Assembly (NCBI GenBank): GCA_963729445.1
Contig: CAVSNU010000003.1
Location: forward strand, 62,001-126,000
Origin: JACCZH01 sp963729445
GTDB lineage: Bacteria > Chloroflexota > Chloroflexia > Thermomicrobiales > CFX8
Direction of reading: 5' to 3'
Length of the DNA stretch: 64,000 bases
The notes under the pieces are model-generated. The model was not told the DNA's origin, made no database searches, and saw nothing but the letters and a program-made list of their open reading frames with translations. This document shows, piece after piece, positions 41,533 to 51,600 of this stretch (positions within the stretch are counted from its first letter, which is position 1; each line of letters begins with the position of its first letter). Made by a program: the position numbers and the translations under genes.

Positions 41533-43452
41533 GTGGCACAAGTTAAGAACCAACCGTCTACATACGATGCGAGCAGTATTGAAATCCTTGAGGGGCTGGA
41601 GGCTGTTCGTCGCCGCCCAGGCATGTATATCGGCAGCACCGACCTTCGCGGCCTCCATCACCTGATCTATGAAGTGGTGGACAATTCGATTGACGAAGCA
41701 ATCGGTGGCTACGCGACCGAGATTTCAATCACCATCCATAAGGATGGCTCGGTGACGGTGATGGACGACGGACGCGGCATTCCAACCGGCCAGCATCCGA
41801 AGATGAAAAAGTCGGCGATGGAGGTCGTGATGACCGTCCTGCACGCCGGCGGTAAGTTCGGTGGCGCAGGCTACAAGATGTCCAGCGGTCTGCACGGCGT
41901 TGGCATCTCGGTTGTGAACGCGCTCTCGGAATGGTGCATCACCGAGGTCCGGCAGAACGGCGGTCTCTACCGTCAGGAGTACCGCAAGGGGATTCCGACC
42001 GGGTCGGTCAAGCGCGTGAAATCAATTGACAAGTCCGAGCACGGCACGACACAGCACTGGATGCCGGACACGACGATCTTCGACAGCCTTGACTACGTGT
42101 TCGCGACGCTGGCACAGCGTTTTCGTGAGATGGCCTACCTTACGGCCGGTCTGCGCATCGTCTTTGTCGATGAGCGTAACGACCAGGAATCAACGTTCTA
42201 CTTTGAGGGTGGCATCACGTCCTACGTGCGGCACCTCAACAAGTCCCGTATTCCACTGCACCCACGCCCGTTCTACATGAATCGCCAGGTGGGCGACTAC
42301 ATCGTCGAGGTCGCGCTGCAATACAACGACACCTACGGAGAATCCACCCACACGTTTGCGAACAACGTGAATACCATCGATGGTGGCACGCATCTGAGTG
42401 GCTTCAAGTCAGGTCTGACACGCACAATCAATGACTATGCCCGCAAGAACGGCATCATCAAGGAGAACGAAGTTAACCTGAGCGGCGAGGATGTCCGTGA
42501 GGGGCTGACAGCGATTGTTAGCGTGAAGTTGCCCGACCCTCAGTTCGAAGGCCAGACCAAGGGTAAGCTTGGCAACGCCGACATCGCAGGCGCGGTGCAG
42601 TCCGTTGTTAACGAGCTCCTGGCGCAGCAGCTTGAGGAGAACCCCCAGGCTGCCAAGAAGATCGTTGAGAAGTGTCTGACAGCTGCCAGAGCGCGCGAGG
42701 CCGCGCGAAAGGCGCGTGAGCTGGTCCAGCGTAAGGGCGGTCTCGATACGTTCGCTCTACCTGGCAAACTGGCTGACTGCACCGAGAAGGATCCCGCGCG
42801 ATCTGAGCTCTACATCGTCGAGGGTGACTCGGCAGGCGGCACCGTGAAGCAGGGACGCGACCGGCGTTTCCAGGCTGTGCTACCGCTCCGAGGAAAGATC
42901 CTCAACGTTGAGAAGGCGCGTCTGGACAAGATGCTCCAGAACGCCGAGATCCGCACGCTTATCACAGCGATGGGCACGTCGATCGGCGACCAGTTTGACC
43001 TGTCGAAGCTGCGCTACCACCGGATCATCGTCATGACGGACGCTGATGTTGACGGTGCGCACATCCGCACCCTGCTGCTCACGTTCTTCTTCCGGCACAT
43101 GGAGAGCCTGATTGCGAACGGCTACCTCTATATCGCGCAACCTCCGCTGTACCGCATTCAGCAGGGTAGCAACATCCACTGGGTCTACAACGACGAGCAG
43201 CGCGATGAGCTGCTCAAGGAGTACAAAGGACAGAAGGTCGAGATTCAGCGCTACAAGGGTCTCGGTGAGATGAACGCCGACCAGTTGTGGGAGACCACAA
43301 TGGACAACTCAGCCCGGACGTTGCTCCAGGTGACGCTTGAGGACGCCATCGCGGCTGACGAGACATTTGACATGCTGATGGGTCACAGCGTGCCGCCTCG
43401 CAAGCGATTTATCCAGACCCACGCGCGTGAGGTTGAGAACCTGGACGTCTAA
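41533..43452 (+). CDS. gyrB: DNA gyrase subunit B
   Basis: A 639-residue type IIA topoisomerase ATPase subunit that introduces negative supercoils with GyrA. The GHKL ATPase domain shows EVVDNSIDEA, DDGRGIP and GLHGVGISVVNALSEW. The transducer follows, then the TOPRIM domain with EGDSAGG and DADVDGAHIRTLL, and the tail YKGLGEMNADQLWETTMD. The length is that of the short form lacking the roughly 170-residue insertion of proteobacterial GyrB. Start GTG 41533, with AGAGGGG about a dozen bases upstream. A strong terminator follows. gyrA is not in the window. Confidence 0.97.
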   Translation: MAQVKNQPSTYDASSIEILEGLEAVRRRPGMYIGSTDLRGLHHLIYEVVDNSIDEAIGGYATEISITIHKDGSVTVMDDGRGIPTGQHPKMKKSAMEVVMTVLHAGGKFGGAGYKMSSGLHGVGISVVNALSEWCITEVRQNGGLYRQEYRKGIPTGSVKRVKSIDKSEHGTTQHWMPDTTIFDSLDYVFATLAQRFREMAYLTAGLRIVFVDERNDQESTFYFEGGITSYVRHLNKSRIPLHPRPFYMNRQVGDYIVEVALQYNDTYGESTHTFANNVNTIDGGTHLSGFKSGLTRTINDYARKNGIIKENEVNLSGEDVREGLTAIVSVKLPDPQFEGQTKGKLGNADIAGAVQSVVNELLAQQLEENPQAAKKIVEKCLTAARAREAARKARELVQRKGGLDTFALPGKLADCTEKDPARSELYIVEGDSAGGTVKQGRDRRFQAVLPLRGKILNVEKARLDKMLQNAEIRTLITAMGTSIGDQFDLSKLRYHRIIVMTDADVDGAHIRTLLLTFFFRHMESLIANGYLYIAQPPLYRIQQGSNIHWVYNDEQRDELLKEYKGQKVEIQRYKGLGEMNADQLWETTMDNSARTLLQVTLEDAIAADETFDMLMGHSVPPRKRFIQTHAREVENLDV

Positions 43453-43508
43453 GGGGAAGTCGCCACACATCGGGCTTCCTGATCCACGCTCGACACACGG
43501 ACATAGCG

Positions 43509-43544
43509 AAACGCCGCCGGATCACTCCGGCGGCGTTTTCTTTT
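43509..43544 (+). terminator. Rho-independent terminator after gyrB
   Basis: AACGCCGCCGGA (43510-43521) and TCCGGCGGCGTT (43526-43537) form a perfect 12-base stem with a 4-base loop, followed by TTTTCTTTT. The opposite direction has only a short T-run, so it may also slow transcription from the HU gene. Confidence 0.93.
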
Positions 43545-43624
43545 GCAAGATCAGGAGCGGGTTGGCTACTGCGGTGAGCAAAAACATTCCACCGCCACGA
43601 AGGGCAATCTTTCCGCAAGCCGCT

Positions 43625-43912
43625 CTAGTCGGCAGCCTCGCCGCTGACCGCGCGCTTCAACTGTGTGCCTGGTCGGAAGGATGGACTCTTGCCGGCCGGG
43701 ATCACGATGCGCTCGCGCGTTTGCGGATTCCGGCCCTCACGGGCCGCGCGCTCGGTGATACGGAATGAGCCGAAGCCCGTGAGGGTGACCTCGTCGCCCG
43801 TGGCCAGGCTATCGCGGATTGAGTCGAAGGTGGCGTTGACCACTGCGCCAACAACGCTTTCCGGCTGCTTCACGCGCTGCGCGACATCCTTGATCAAATC
43901 CTGCTTACGCAT
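43625..43912 (-). CDS. HU-family DNA-binding protein
   Basis: A 95-residue nucleoid protein that dimerises and bends DNA. MRKQDLIKDVAQRVKQPESVVGAVV is the helical base. GDEVTLTGFGSFRITERAAREGRNPQTRERIVIPAGKSPSFRPG holds the beta-arms with the conserved RNP turn. The ATG at 43912 has AAGGAG seven bases upstream; the longer frame to 43963 adds 17 unlikely residues. A possible -10 TATAGT lies at 43992-43987 (minus strand), without a good -35. Confidence 0.93.
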   Translation of the reverse strand: MRKQDLIKDVAQRVKQPESVVGAVVNATFDSIRDSLATGDEVTLTGFGSFRITERAAREGRNPQTRERIVIPAGKSPSFRPGTQLKRAVSGEAAD

Positions 43913-44042
43913 AGAGCGTCTCCTTTTCCTTCCAAACCACGTTTTTGCGCCTCTCTTGGGCAAAACCAGGTACGTGCACCCGCGGCACTATAACACACTG
44001 TAACAGGTCTTGACACCGAAAAACCGCGTTCGTACGGGAAAC

Positions 44043-44867
44043 TTAGTCGACGCGGCGGCTGCGTTGGCTTCTCATCTCAAAGAGGAGGATAGCCGTGGCC
44101 GCTGATACGTTCAGTGATTCGACCCCGTCAGCCATCGGAATCCTGACCCGCTGTCCCGTGGCAAGACTCGTGTGCTCACCTAACCCGGCTGCCTCGTTCC
44201 CGACGACGACAACGACCGGCTTTTCCCAGTGTACATCACGATAATCAACCGTTCCGGAAGCGTCGGCCGCAACGACGGCAACGTCCTCTGGCGCCTCGAA
44301 GCACGCTTCAACGACAGCTTCGAGCGTCGGGTAGGCCCGGATCGGCATGGCAGTCACCAGCCCGGCTGACGCGCGCACCACTTTCGGGTTGAATGGATCG
44401 ACGCTGCCGGGTAACAAGGCGATCCCGTCAACTCCCGCAGCGGCTGCCGTTCGCACGATCGTGCCCAGGTTGCCCGGATCGCGGAGAGCGTCAAGGCAGA
44501 CGATACTGGTGGAGTCTTCGGGTAATGATATGTCCGGCATGCCGGCAATCGCCGCCAGCGGCTGGGGATGCTCGGTGTCTGTGAAGGAGAGGAAGAGCGC
44601 GGCCGGCATCGTGACCGTTCGATCGGCCGCTTCCATGAACGCAGCGAGGAGCTCCGGGTTGATATCTTCCCGGCGCTCCTCGTCAACGATCAGGGTCTGG
44701 ATGCGGGTGCCATGCTCGATAGCGGTCGCAATTGGACGTTCGCCCTCGAGGAGGAACTGGCGCTCGCGATAGCGCGCTCGTCTTCGCGTTGCCAACTGGC
44801 GGGCAAGCTTGATCAGTGGGTTCGCGGCGCTCGTAATGTGCCGCACGTCATCGTCTGAGCCGCTCAC
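44043..44867 (-). CDS. SpoU/TrmH-family RNA 2'-O-methyltransferase
   Basis: A 274-residue SPOUT enzyme. An N-terminal substrate-binding domain (about 10-90, LEGERPIATAIE) precedes the trefoil-knot domain. The knot shows LDALRDPGNLGTIVRTAAAAGV (motif 1), VVVVGNEAAGLGEH (motif 2) and RIPMADGVESLNVSAATAILLFE (motif 3). It transfers a methyl from SAM to a ribose 2'-OH in tRNA or rRNA; the exact site is unknown. It starts 14 bases after rplT, so it belongs to the infC operon, a common arrangement. Confidence 0.92.
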   Translation of the reverse strand: MSGSDDDVRHITSAANPLIKLARQLATRRRARYRERQFLLEGERPIATAIEHGTRIQTLIVDEERREDINPELLAAFMEAADRTVTMPAALFLSFTDTEHPQPLAAIAGMPDISLPEDSTSIVCLDALRDPGNLGTIVRTAAAAGVDGIALLPGSVDPFNPKVVRASAGLVTAMPIRAYPTLEAVVEACFEAPEDVAVVAADASGTVDYRDVHWEKPVVVVVGNEAAGLGEHTSLATGQRVRIPMADGVESLNVSAATAILLFEMRSQRSRRVD

Positions 44868-44881
44868 CTGGTTACTCGCAA

Positions 44882-45235
44882 TTACAACGACGCCTTGGCG
44901 ATATTCACATACTCGGTGAACGCTCGCGGATCGCGGACGGCAAGATCGGCCAGGATCTTGCGGTCAACGGCCACACCAGCCTTGGTCAGCCCCTCGATAA
45001 ATCGACCGTAGGGCAGTCCATTCTCCCTGGATGCCGCGTTGATGCGGGTGATCCAGAGTCTGCGCATCTGGCGCTTGCGCTGCCGGCGGTCACGATAGGC
45101 ATATTGCCCGGCTCGCATAACCGCTTCATGAGCGCGCTTGAAGAGGCGGCTACGTGTTCCGCGATACCCTTCCGCGCGTTGGAGTACTGCCTTGTGGCGA
45201 CGACGGCTCGTCACGCCACGCTTAATCCTAGCCAT
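44882..45235 (-). CDS. rplT: 50S ribosomal protein L20
   Basis: A 117-residue assembly protein that binds 23S rRNA. MARIKRGVTSRRRHKAVLQRAEGYRGTRSR, YAYRDRRQRKRQMRRLWITRINAA and YGRFIEGLTKAGV are diagnostic. It follows rpmI by 44 bases in the conserved infC-rpmI-rplT order. In several bacteria L20 represses the operon by binding a leader that mimics its rRNA site. Confidence 0.97.
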   Translation of the reverse strand: MARIKRGVTSRRRHKAVLQRAEGYRGTRSRLFKRAHEAVMRAGQYAYRDRRQRKRQMRRLWITRINAASRENGLPYGRFIEGLTKAGVAVDRKILADLAVRDPRAFTEYVNIAKASL

Positions 45236-45279
45236 GTCTTGTCATACCCTTCGTCAGGCGTTGAAGTATCGGGAGTCTC

Positions 45280-45483
45280 TTACGGTGTGCCATATGGCAA
45301 CAACTGCTTGATCCGCTTTGCGTCTTGCGGCGCGACAACAAGCATCTTGTCGAACAACCGGCGGGTGCGCTTGCTCTTCTTTCGCCGCAGGTGAGACTTC
45401 CCGCCTTTGGTGCGCATGACCTTACCGGTGCCGGTGATCTTGAAGCGGCGCGCCGCCTGTTTGTTGGTTTTCATCTTCGGCAT
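45280..45483 (-). CDS. rpmI: 50S ribosomal protein L35
   Basis: A 67-residue basic protein with the usual MPKMKTNKQAARRFKITGTGKVMRTKGGKSHLRRKKSKRTRR pattern, here beginning MPKMKT and ending in KRIKQLLPYG. GAGGGAAGAAG lies upstream of the ATG. It sits between infC and rplT, with a strong hairpin in the infC-rpmI gap. Confidence 0.95.
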   Translation of the reverse strand: MPKMKTNKQAARRFKITGTGKVMRTKGGKSHLRRKKSKRTRRLFDKMLVVAPQDAKRIKQLLPYGTP

Positions 45484-45516
45484 GATGATCTTCTTCCCTC
45501 TGAATCCACGCGGCTC

Positions 45517-45541
45517 GACGGCGCCGTATGGCGGCGCCGTC
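45517..45541 (-). promoter_or_regulatory. Hairpin in the infC-rpmI spacer
   Basis: GACGGCGCCG (45517-45526) and CGGCGCCGTC (45532-45541) form a perfect 10-base stem with a 5-base loop, 34 bases before the rpmI start. No T-run follows on the minus strand, so it is not a plain terminator. It could belong to an L20-type autoregulatory leader or be an mRNA processing site. Confidence 0.5.
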
Positions 45542-45613
45542 TGTCTCGTTCGTCATAATTTGGTTCATCGTCCGAAACAGGAGCTGAAAATGTGCCTGCG
45601 CGCCGTGTATTTC

Positions 45614-46228
45614 TTACGACTCGTCTGATGCGTCCGGTTCGTTCGATGTCTCGTCCTGATTGTCGTCGACCAGGTTGTCGTCATCCTGGCTGTCGTCGTC
45701 CATTAGATCTTCTTTCGAAATCTTCGGGCTCAACAGGATTGACATATCCTGACCCTCAGATCGAGGTTGCTGGTCGATAATGGCGACATCTTCTAATTGG
45801 TCAATCATCTTCAACAGGAGACCGCGCCCGATCTCCGGGTGAAGGTTTTCGCGCCCTCGGAATCTTACCGAAACCTTTACTCGATCGCCGGCCATCAGGA
45901 AACGGCGGGCGTTGCGCGCCTTGGTTTCCACATCATGCTCGCCGATCTTCGGCTTCATCCGGATCTCTTTGAGGGCAACGGTCTTCGCCTTTTTGCGGCT
46001 TTCGCGTTCCTTACGGCTCTCTTCATACCGGAATCGCCCGTAGTCCATGAGCCGGCATACCGGCGGGACTGCGTTCGGCTGGACTTCCACGAGGTCTAAA
46101 CCTCGCTGACGGGCAGTCTCTAGTGCGTCCCGCGTAGCGATGACGCCGATCTGCTTCCCCTCTTCATCAATCAACCGGACTTCGCGGATGCGTATCCGTT
46201 CATTTACTCGGACTGGTCTAGAACTTAT
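45614..46228 (-). CDS. infC: Translation initiation factor IF-3, apparent AUA start
   Basis: IF-3 checks start-codon pairing on the 30S subunit. The 204-residue product has RVNERIRIREVRLIDEEGKQIGVI and LDLVEVQPNAVPPVCRLMDYGRFRYE (N-domain), then KEIRMKPKIGEHD and VKVSVRFRGRE (C-domain). It ends in an acidic tail of about 35 residues rich in Asp. The only conventional start in frame, TTG at 46174, would cut off the conserved NERIRIREVRL block. ATA at 46228 has GGGAGG six bases upstream and gives a full N-terminus. infC is known for rare start codons that let IF-3 repress itself. Confidence 0.92.
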   Translation of the reverse strand: MSSRPVRVNERIRIREVRLIDEEGKQIGVIATRDALETARQRGLDLVEVQPNAVPPVCRLMDYGRFRYEESRKERESRKKAKTVALKEIRMKPKIGEHDVETKARNARRFLMAGDRVKVSVRFRGRENLHPEIGRGLLLKMIDQLEDVAIIDQQPRSEGQDMSILLSPKISKEDLMDDDSQDDDNLVDDNQDETSNEPDASDES

Positions 46229-46356
46229 GGAGATCCTCCCTCACAGATGAATCGAACCCGTAATGCTTTTCACGCACGGCGGAACGTCGCGTCAAATGCC
46301 GCAACGTCAAGGATAACAGAGATGAAGCGTATCCTACAATCCCCTGAACGCGCGTA

Positions 46357-48618
46357 TTATGGTGTGCTACGACCAAGGATAACAACATCCCCGCTGCGAA
46401 ACACGGGTCGCCAGCCGTCCTCACCGAGTGTCGAAACCGACGCTTCCACATTCTGGGGTATGAGCGACTGGCAATTCTCAGATCCCATGGCCTCGATCAT
46501 ACCGAGAACGACATAATCTGGGGCGGGCACGTTCGGAACGCTGACCCGTTCGCCTGACAACCACCGGTTGGCGATGGTCTGTCGATACTCGACTCGCGGT
46601 CCAATGAGCTCGCGTTCTCCGCGCCGCCACTGGTGCTCGTGAGCGGCCCATCCAATGATGGTTGGAACGCCACTAAACGCTGAAACACGGTTCATCGGTA
46701 CCCCGGCAACCGTTCCATACGAGCATCCGGGTCCCTCTACGACCACGGTACTCGCAGTAGCATGCCGATCAATCCAGTCAGTCGCAGCGGCTTCGTCCGG
46801 CGCGAGACTGACAATGTATTCAGCGCCATCGAGCCCGCGCCGCTCGGTGAAGCCGGCGGTCCAGTCGCGGGCTGAGAGCGGGGTGTACGGCGCGACGGCG
46901 ATGAGTGTCAGGACGATCACAAACACCGAGGCGGTGACGAACCGTCTGGGAACGGCTGCGAGAGCGATTGCGAAGGCGGCGGCTGACGCGATGCTCAAGA
47001 GCAGCCACGCTTGAAAGTAGAGCTTGAATACGGTGTTCATCCGGTCGGCGAACACGTCCTGGATGTACACGAACTCCGGTACCAGCGTCAGGAAGAAACC
47101 GGTCGCGAACAGTCCCGCTACCACGCGGATTGCTGCTCGCGTGTCCGAGGCGACGATCGCCAGAGCGAGACCAAACGGTATACCCAGCAGGAGGACGGCT
47201 GGCGCCCAGAGCACTCCCACCACCAGCGCCAGGAGCAGGATGACGACGAGCAGGTCAAATCTGGCGCGCAGCCTGTCACGAACTCTCGACGTGCTCGATA
47301 GCGTGAGCGCCGCGAAGAGCCCAAACGCAATGATCCAGTGACCGTGAACGATCAACAGCTCGGCCGCACTCGACGGTCTCCAGGTGACGATGCCCACGGT
47401 GCGGGCGAAGGTGCTGAGTATCGGAATGGCGTTCACCGGTCCCGGTAGCTCACTCGCGTCGACGCCCACAGGAGCCGTGAAGTGCGTCAAGAAGGGCAGT
47501 GCGGCGATGAGAGCCGCCAGGCCGGCCACTCCAATGCCATACCAGGTCTGCCGTTTCCGCCAACCGAAGGTAATCAGAAGAGCACCGGCAAGCAGCAGGA
47601 GGCCAACTGGCGCGTCCCAGCTATTTGACACATACAGCAAGCCAATGAGCGATCCGACCCCTGCGAGCCGGCCCAGAGTGGCCGTGACGGGTTTGCAGAT
47701 CATGCCGATTAGCAGCGCGCTGATGACGAGGAGAAGCGGGTAGGTAAGGACATGCGGGTGCAGATCCCCAAGCACGAACGAGAATGCCGGGAACTCGTTG
47801 ATCGTCTGCTGGGGCGCCGGATCGCCATGGACCCCATGATCGACGATGATGCGGCTCGCTTCCCAGCCGGCGTCGTCGTACCACCAGCCTGTGGCAAGCG
47901 TCTCGCCCGGATTTCGAACGAGTCTGAGCACCGTTTCGAGATTGCCGGCGAACAATAGCAGGAACGTCGTCAATGCCCCCGAGAGGACGGCAATCCAGCG
48001 TCTCACGCCGAATGCGGCTGCCAGGTGGAAACCGGTCGCAGCCGCAGCAGTGCCTAGCGAGGCAAACAACGTCGCCAGCGCGAGATTGAAGGCGATCGAA
48101 GGCGGTACTCCCGAGAGCTTCACGAGTGTGCCGATCGCCTGATAACCGAAGTAGTAGTAGTTGATTGCCTCGCCGGCAAACCATGGATCGGGAGCGGGGA
48201 CCTCTGCTGAGCGACTAACCGAGGACAGGAGGGCGATCTCCATGGGTTTTTCGGTGTTGGCGATGTCGGGGTTGTACGACCGGAAGAGTGCGTACCCGAG
48301 AAAGAGGGCGAGCCAGAGCAGCTCGTAGAAGGCGAGTGCTCGCCAGTCGATCTCACGCGATCCCCGCCACCAGAGCAGCCAACCCGCTGCCCCCAGCAGG
48401 ACGGTCGTCAGTATGAGCGCGAGACGCACGAACGGTATCCCAATGAGAGCCGCGGGCCACCAGAGCGCAGCCGTAACCAGGATGAGTCCCAGCGGACGCG
48501 CGAGCGCGAAGCGGGCGCCTTGCAGCCCGTCGCCCAGCCACCAGGTGAGCGGTGCCACCCACAGTGAAAGCAGGCTGAGCACGCCCATCCAGCGCAGGAT
48601 CGCTTCAGTATCACTCAT
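46357..48618 (-). CDS. DUF2298 (YYY) polytopic membrane protein
   Basis: A 753-residue protein with about 14-16 TM helices. DUF2298 marks are ANTEKPMEIALLSSVSRSAEVPAPDPWFAGEAINYYYFGYQ (the tyrosine run that names it) and, further on, FPAFSFVLGDLHPHVLTYPLLL with SNSWDAPVGLLLL. The family is thought to be GT-C-like and is found in archaea and Chloroflexota; biochemistry is largely unknown. Its ATG overlaps the upstream gene's stop (ATGA), and that gene ends in a second DUF2298 domain. It reads towards infC with no terminator seen in the 128-base gap. Confidence 0.87.
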   Translation of the reverse strand: MSDTEAILRWMGVLSLLSLWVAPLTWWLGDGLQGARFALARPLGLILVTAALWWPAALIGIPFVRLALILTTVLLGAAGWLLWWRGSREIDWRALAFYELLWLALFLGYALFRSYNPDIANTEKPMEIALLSSVSRSAEVPAPDPWFAGEAINYYYFGYQAIGTLVKLSGVPPSIAFNLALATLFASLGTAAAATGFHLAAAFGVRRWIAVLSGALTTFLLLFAGNLETVLRLVRNPGETLATGWWYDDAGWEASRIIVDHGVHGDPAPQQTINEFPAFSFVLGDLHPHVLTYPLLLVISALLIGMICKPVTATLGRLAGVGSLIGLLYVSNSWDAPVGLLLLAGALLITFGWRKRQTWYGIGVAGLAALIAALPFLTHFTAPVGVDASELPGPVNAIPILSTFARTVGIVTWRPSSAAELLIVHGHWIIAFGLFAALTLSSTSRVRDRLRARFDLLVVILLLALVVGVLWAPAVLLLGIPFGLALAIVASDTRAAIRVVAGLFATGFFLTLVPEFVYIQDVFADRMNTVFKLYFQAWLLLSIASAAAFAIALAAVPRRFVTASVFVIVLTLIAVAPYTPLSARDWTAGFTERRGLDGAEYIVSLAPDEAAATDWIDRHATASTVVVEGPGCSYGTVAGVPMNRVSAFSGVPTIIGWAAHEHQWRRGERELIGPRVEYRQTIANRWLSGERVSVPNVPAPDYVVLGMIEAMGSENCQSLIPQNVEASVSTLGEDGWRPVFRSGDVVILGRSTP

Positions 48619-51600
48619 TGTTGAAATGCCGCCGTCAGGCGTGGGAAATCATCCACCTGATAGATCGTCGTCCCCCCGGATTCGAACACGCGCGTCAAGC
48701 CCCGGCCGACCAATTCCTCGAATGCCTGCAGTCCGGCCTCTGTAGCGTATGGCGTAGTGTCCTCCGTTGTGTTCCAGTAGCGCTCGACGTCACCAACGAT
48801 CACATAGCCAACGCGATATCTACGGAGCTCTTCCATTTTCTGTTCAAGATCTGTCGAGTTATACATGGCCTGAATCCGCTGCATTCGATCTGCGATGCCT
48901 GACTCGTACCGCTGCTGACGCTGGTGTCGATCCCAGCCAAGCACGGTGGGCAGACCGGTCGCGCTCGAAATGCGCGATCCGTTGCCTCGATAGGGCCCGA
49001 TGGCGGCTTCGAGAAGGACGGGTGTGCCGTGCGTGTTGTCGTTCAACCACTCGATGGCCGCGAGATCACCGCTGAACGAGATCACCTCTCCGCTCGCGTT
49101 GAGGATCGATCCGCCCTCCATCCATGCGTATCCATTCAGGGTGAGCGAGGTAGGGGAGGATTCCATGTCCTGGCTCAACCGCGCAGGAGTCCCAAACATT
49201 GGATAGATCATGCCGGCGACGAACACGAATCCAAGGACAATTAACGTCAGGAATCCGGCCAGTCGAGACCGCGGGTTCGTTGCGTTATTCACGCGGATCG
49301 TGCGGCTCAGCAGCGTCGCGGTTCCAATTCCGAACAGGATCCAGGCCTGGAGGTAGAACTTGAACACGGTATTCATGCGTTCCCACGGGCTGTCCCTGAG
49401 GTCGTCGGACACATACACCAGGTCGACGGCGGCGATCGTCACGCAGGCGACCGCGACGAGCGCCCAGGGGACGAACCACTGTGGCTGCCGCCAGCGCCTC
49501 AACGCGAACATCACTGCAAACGTGGCTATGGCCGCGGCGAAAGATGCGGCGGGCCTTATGGGGGCAAGAATGCCCGCCAGGCCCGCTAACGCGAGCGTCA
49601 GCGCGAGCAACCAGGGATTGAATCGGTCAGCCTCAGTGATGCGCGCGCCGAGACCGACGAGCAGCGTTGCTCCGACGAGCGTGAGCACGAACGACAGGAC
49701 TGGAGGCGGCGAACCCTGGATCGCGAGTATGAGGGCGGTCAGGCCACCACCTGCCAGACATACGGCGCAGCCAAGCATCATAGGGTTGTCACCGAGATGC
49801 GACTGGCGTTTGCGCAGTGCAGCCGAAACCATAACCGCCACGGCGATCAGCATGAAGATGCCCCAATGCGTCACGAACTGACCCGTCGATGATCCCTTGG
49901 TCGCCGCAGCGACGCCGTCGACGACACTGTAAAAACGGCTGTAAAACGGCGCGAAGAGAGCGAATCCTCCCGCCGCTACCAGGATGCCCGTCCCTAGACC
50001 TGTCGCGACGTACCAGCCCCCTCGCAGCGCTCCAGCGTATAAAAAGGCTCCGGCCGTGAGTCCAACAGCAAGCGGCGCGTCCCACGAGTTCGTCACGCTG
50101 ATCGTCCCCAGGACCAATGCGATCGTGAACAGCTGCGCGGGCCTGAGGAAGCTGGAGTCGTCACCGCGCACGCGCGACTGGCGGGTGTCCACGACAAGAT
50201 GTGCGAGAAGGGTGATGAGCAAGAGGTAGATGGGCAGGTTGATGACGTGTGGGTGTACATCGGCCCAGATCTGCGAAAAATACGGGAACTCGTTGATCGT
50301 GTTGTCGATGACCCGAGTGCTGCGCCAGAAATCGAAGCGGTCTGCCACTTGCGTGCCATGCTCTAGGAGCTGCCGCAACCCGTCCAGATTACCGGAGAAC
50401 AACACGAGGAACAGGGTGAGGAAACCGGCGACGGCTACGCCACCACCCAGCCACGCGCGGCGGTCACCCCGGACCAGGAGTCCGGTCAGGGCAAAACATT
50501 GCAGACCTGCCAATGCCGCCAGCGTAGCCGCGGCGAGCTGAAAACCGGTCGACACGCCGACGCCGGACAGTTTCATGATCGATGCGATCAGGTGCCAGCC
50601 ATAGTAGTAATAGTTCACGAAACCGTCGGCGTACCACGGATCGTATGGCGGGAACTCGGCCGAGTTCGCCACCGCGCGAAGATAGGCGAGCTCGAACGGC
50701 TTTTCTCCACCATAGTAGGTCTGCCAGAAGTCAGGATAGATTGCCCTGAAGAGGATGAAGAGGACGAAGAGCCCTCCGAAGATGGTCGCGCCCGCAATGT
50801 AGCTGGCCCCTGTCGGCAACACAAACCGGCCCGATCTTCGTCGCGTGTGCCACCAGTAACCCCAGCTGACGGCAGCCAGGAAGCCGACGGTGAGCGCTAC
50901 CGACCAGGCTGACGCTGACCAGAACCCCAGGCTCGCGCCAATCCAGACGATCCAGCCTGTGATCACCACTCCAACCAAACGCGCGGATAATGCACCCCGG
51001 TCCGGCGCTCTGCGCAGCACCGTCGCTGCGACGGGCAGGATGCTCAAGCCAATGATCTCGATTGCGACAAGCCAGCTGAGCGCTGCGACGAGTCCACTCT
51101 CAACGGCGATCCCATTCCAGTCACTATCCCGGTTTGTTGATATCTCGCCAACCGGCTCGTCCAGCATGAGCCACTTTTCGGCGGGATAACGCTGCGGCTC
51201 CCAAGGTTGATTTATCCCCCAGAGAAGGCGCGCGCGAAACTCGTCCTGCGTGAGATTCTCAACCTTCTGAAAGATGCGGACGTGTGGGTGGTCGTAGACC
51301 GTGAAGCTCTCATCAGCCGCCCGGTCGTCGTACGCATACCCGAAGAGCTCAGGCTGAACGAGGCCCTCATACACGAGTTGATAGCCAAGCTGCCCTTCGG
51401 TCAACCGGCGGTAATACTCATTCTGAACCGCGTAGCGCCAGGGCAGGTTGTCGACAGAGTCGATGAGTCGATTGCTCGATAACACGACATAATCTACGTC
51501 TTGCAAGGCCTCATAAAAGTAATCAGCCTTCTCTTCAGGCGGCTCGTCCCCATAAATATCCAGCGACTGGATCTCAAACGAGTGGGAAGGGGAGTCCGGA

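Noticed and set aside
44010..44015. TTGACA on the plus strand near the HU gene
   Set aside because: It points antisense into the methyltransferase gene, and no -10 lies at the right distance.
46308..46384. Direct repeat CAAGGATAACA (46308 and 46374)
   Set aside because: Only 11 bases, one copy inside a coding end; could be chance, and no other copies were seen nearby.
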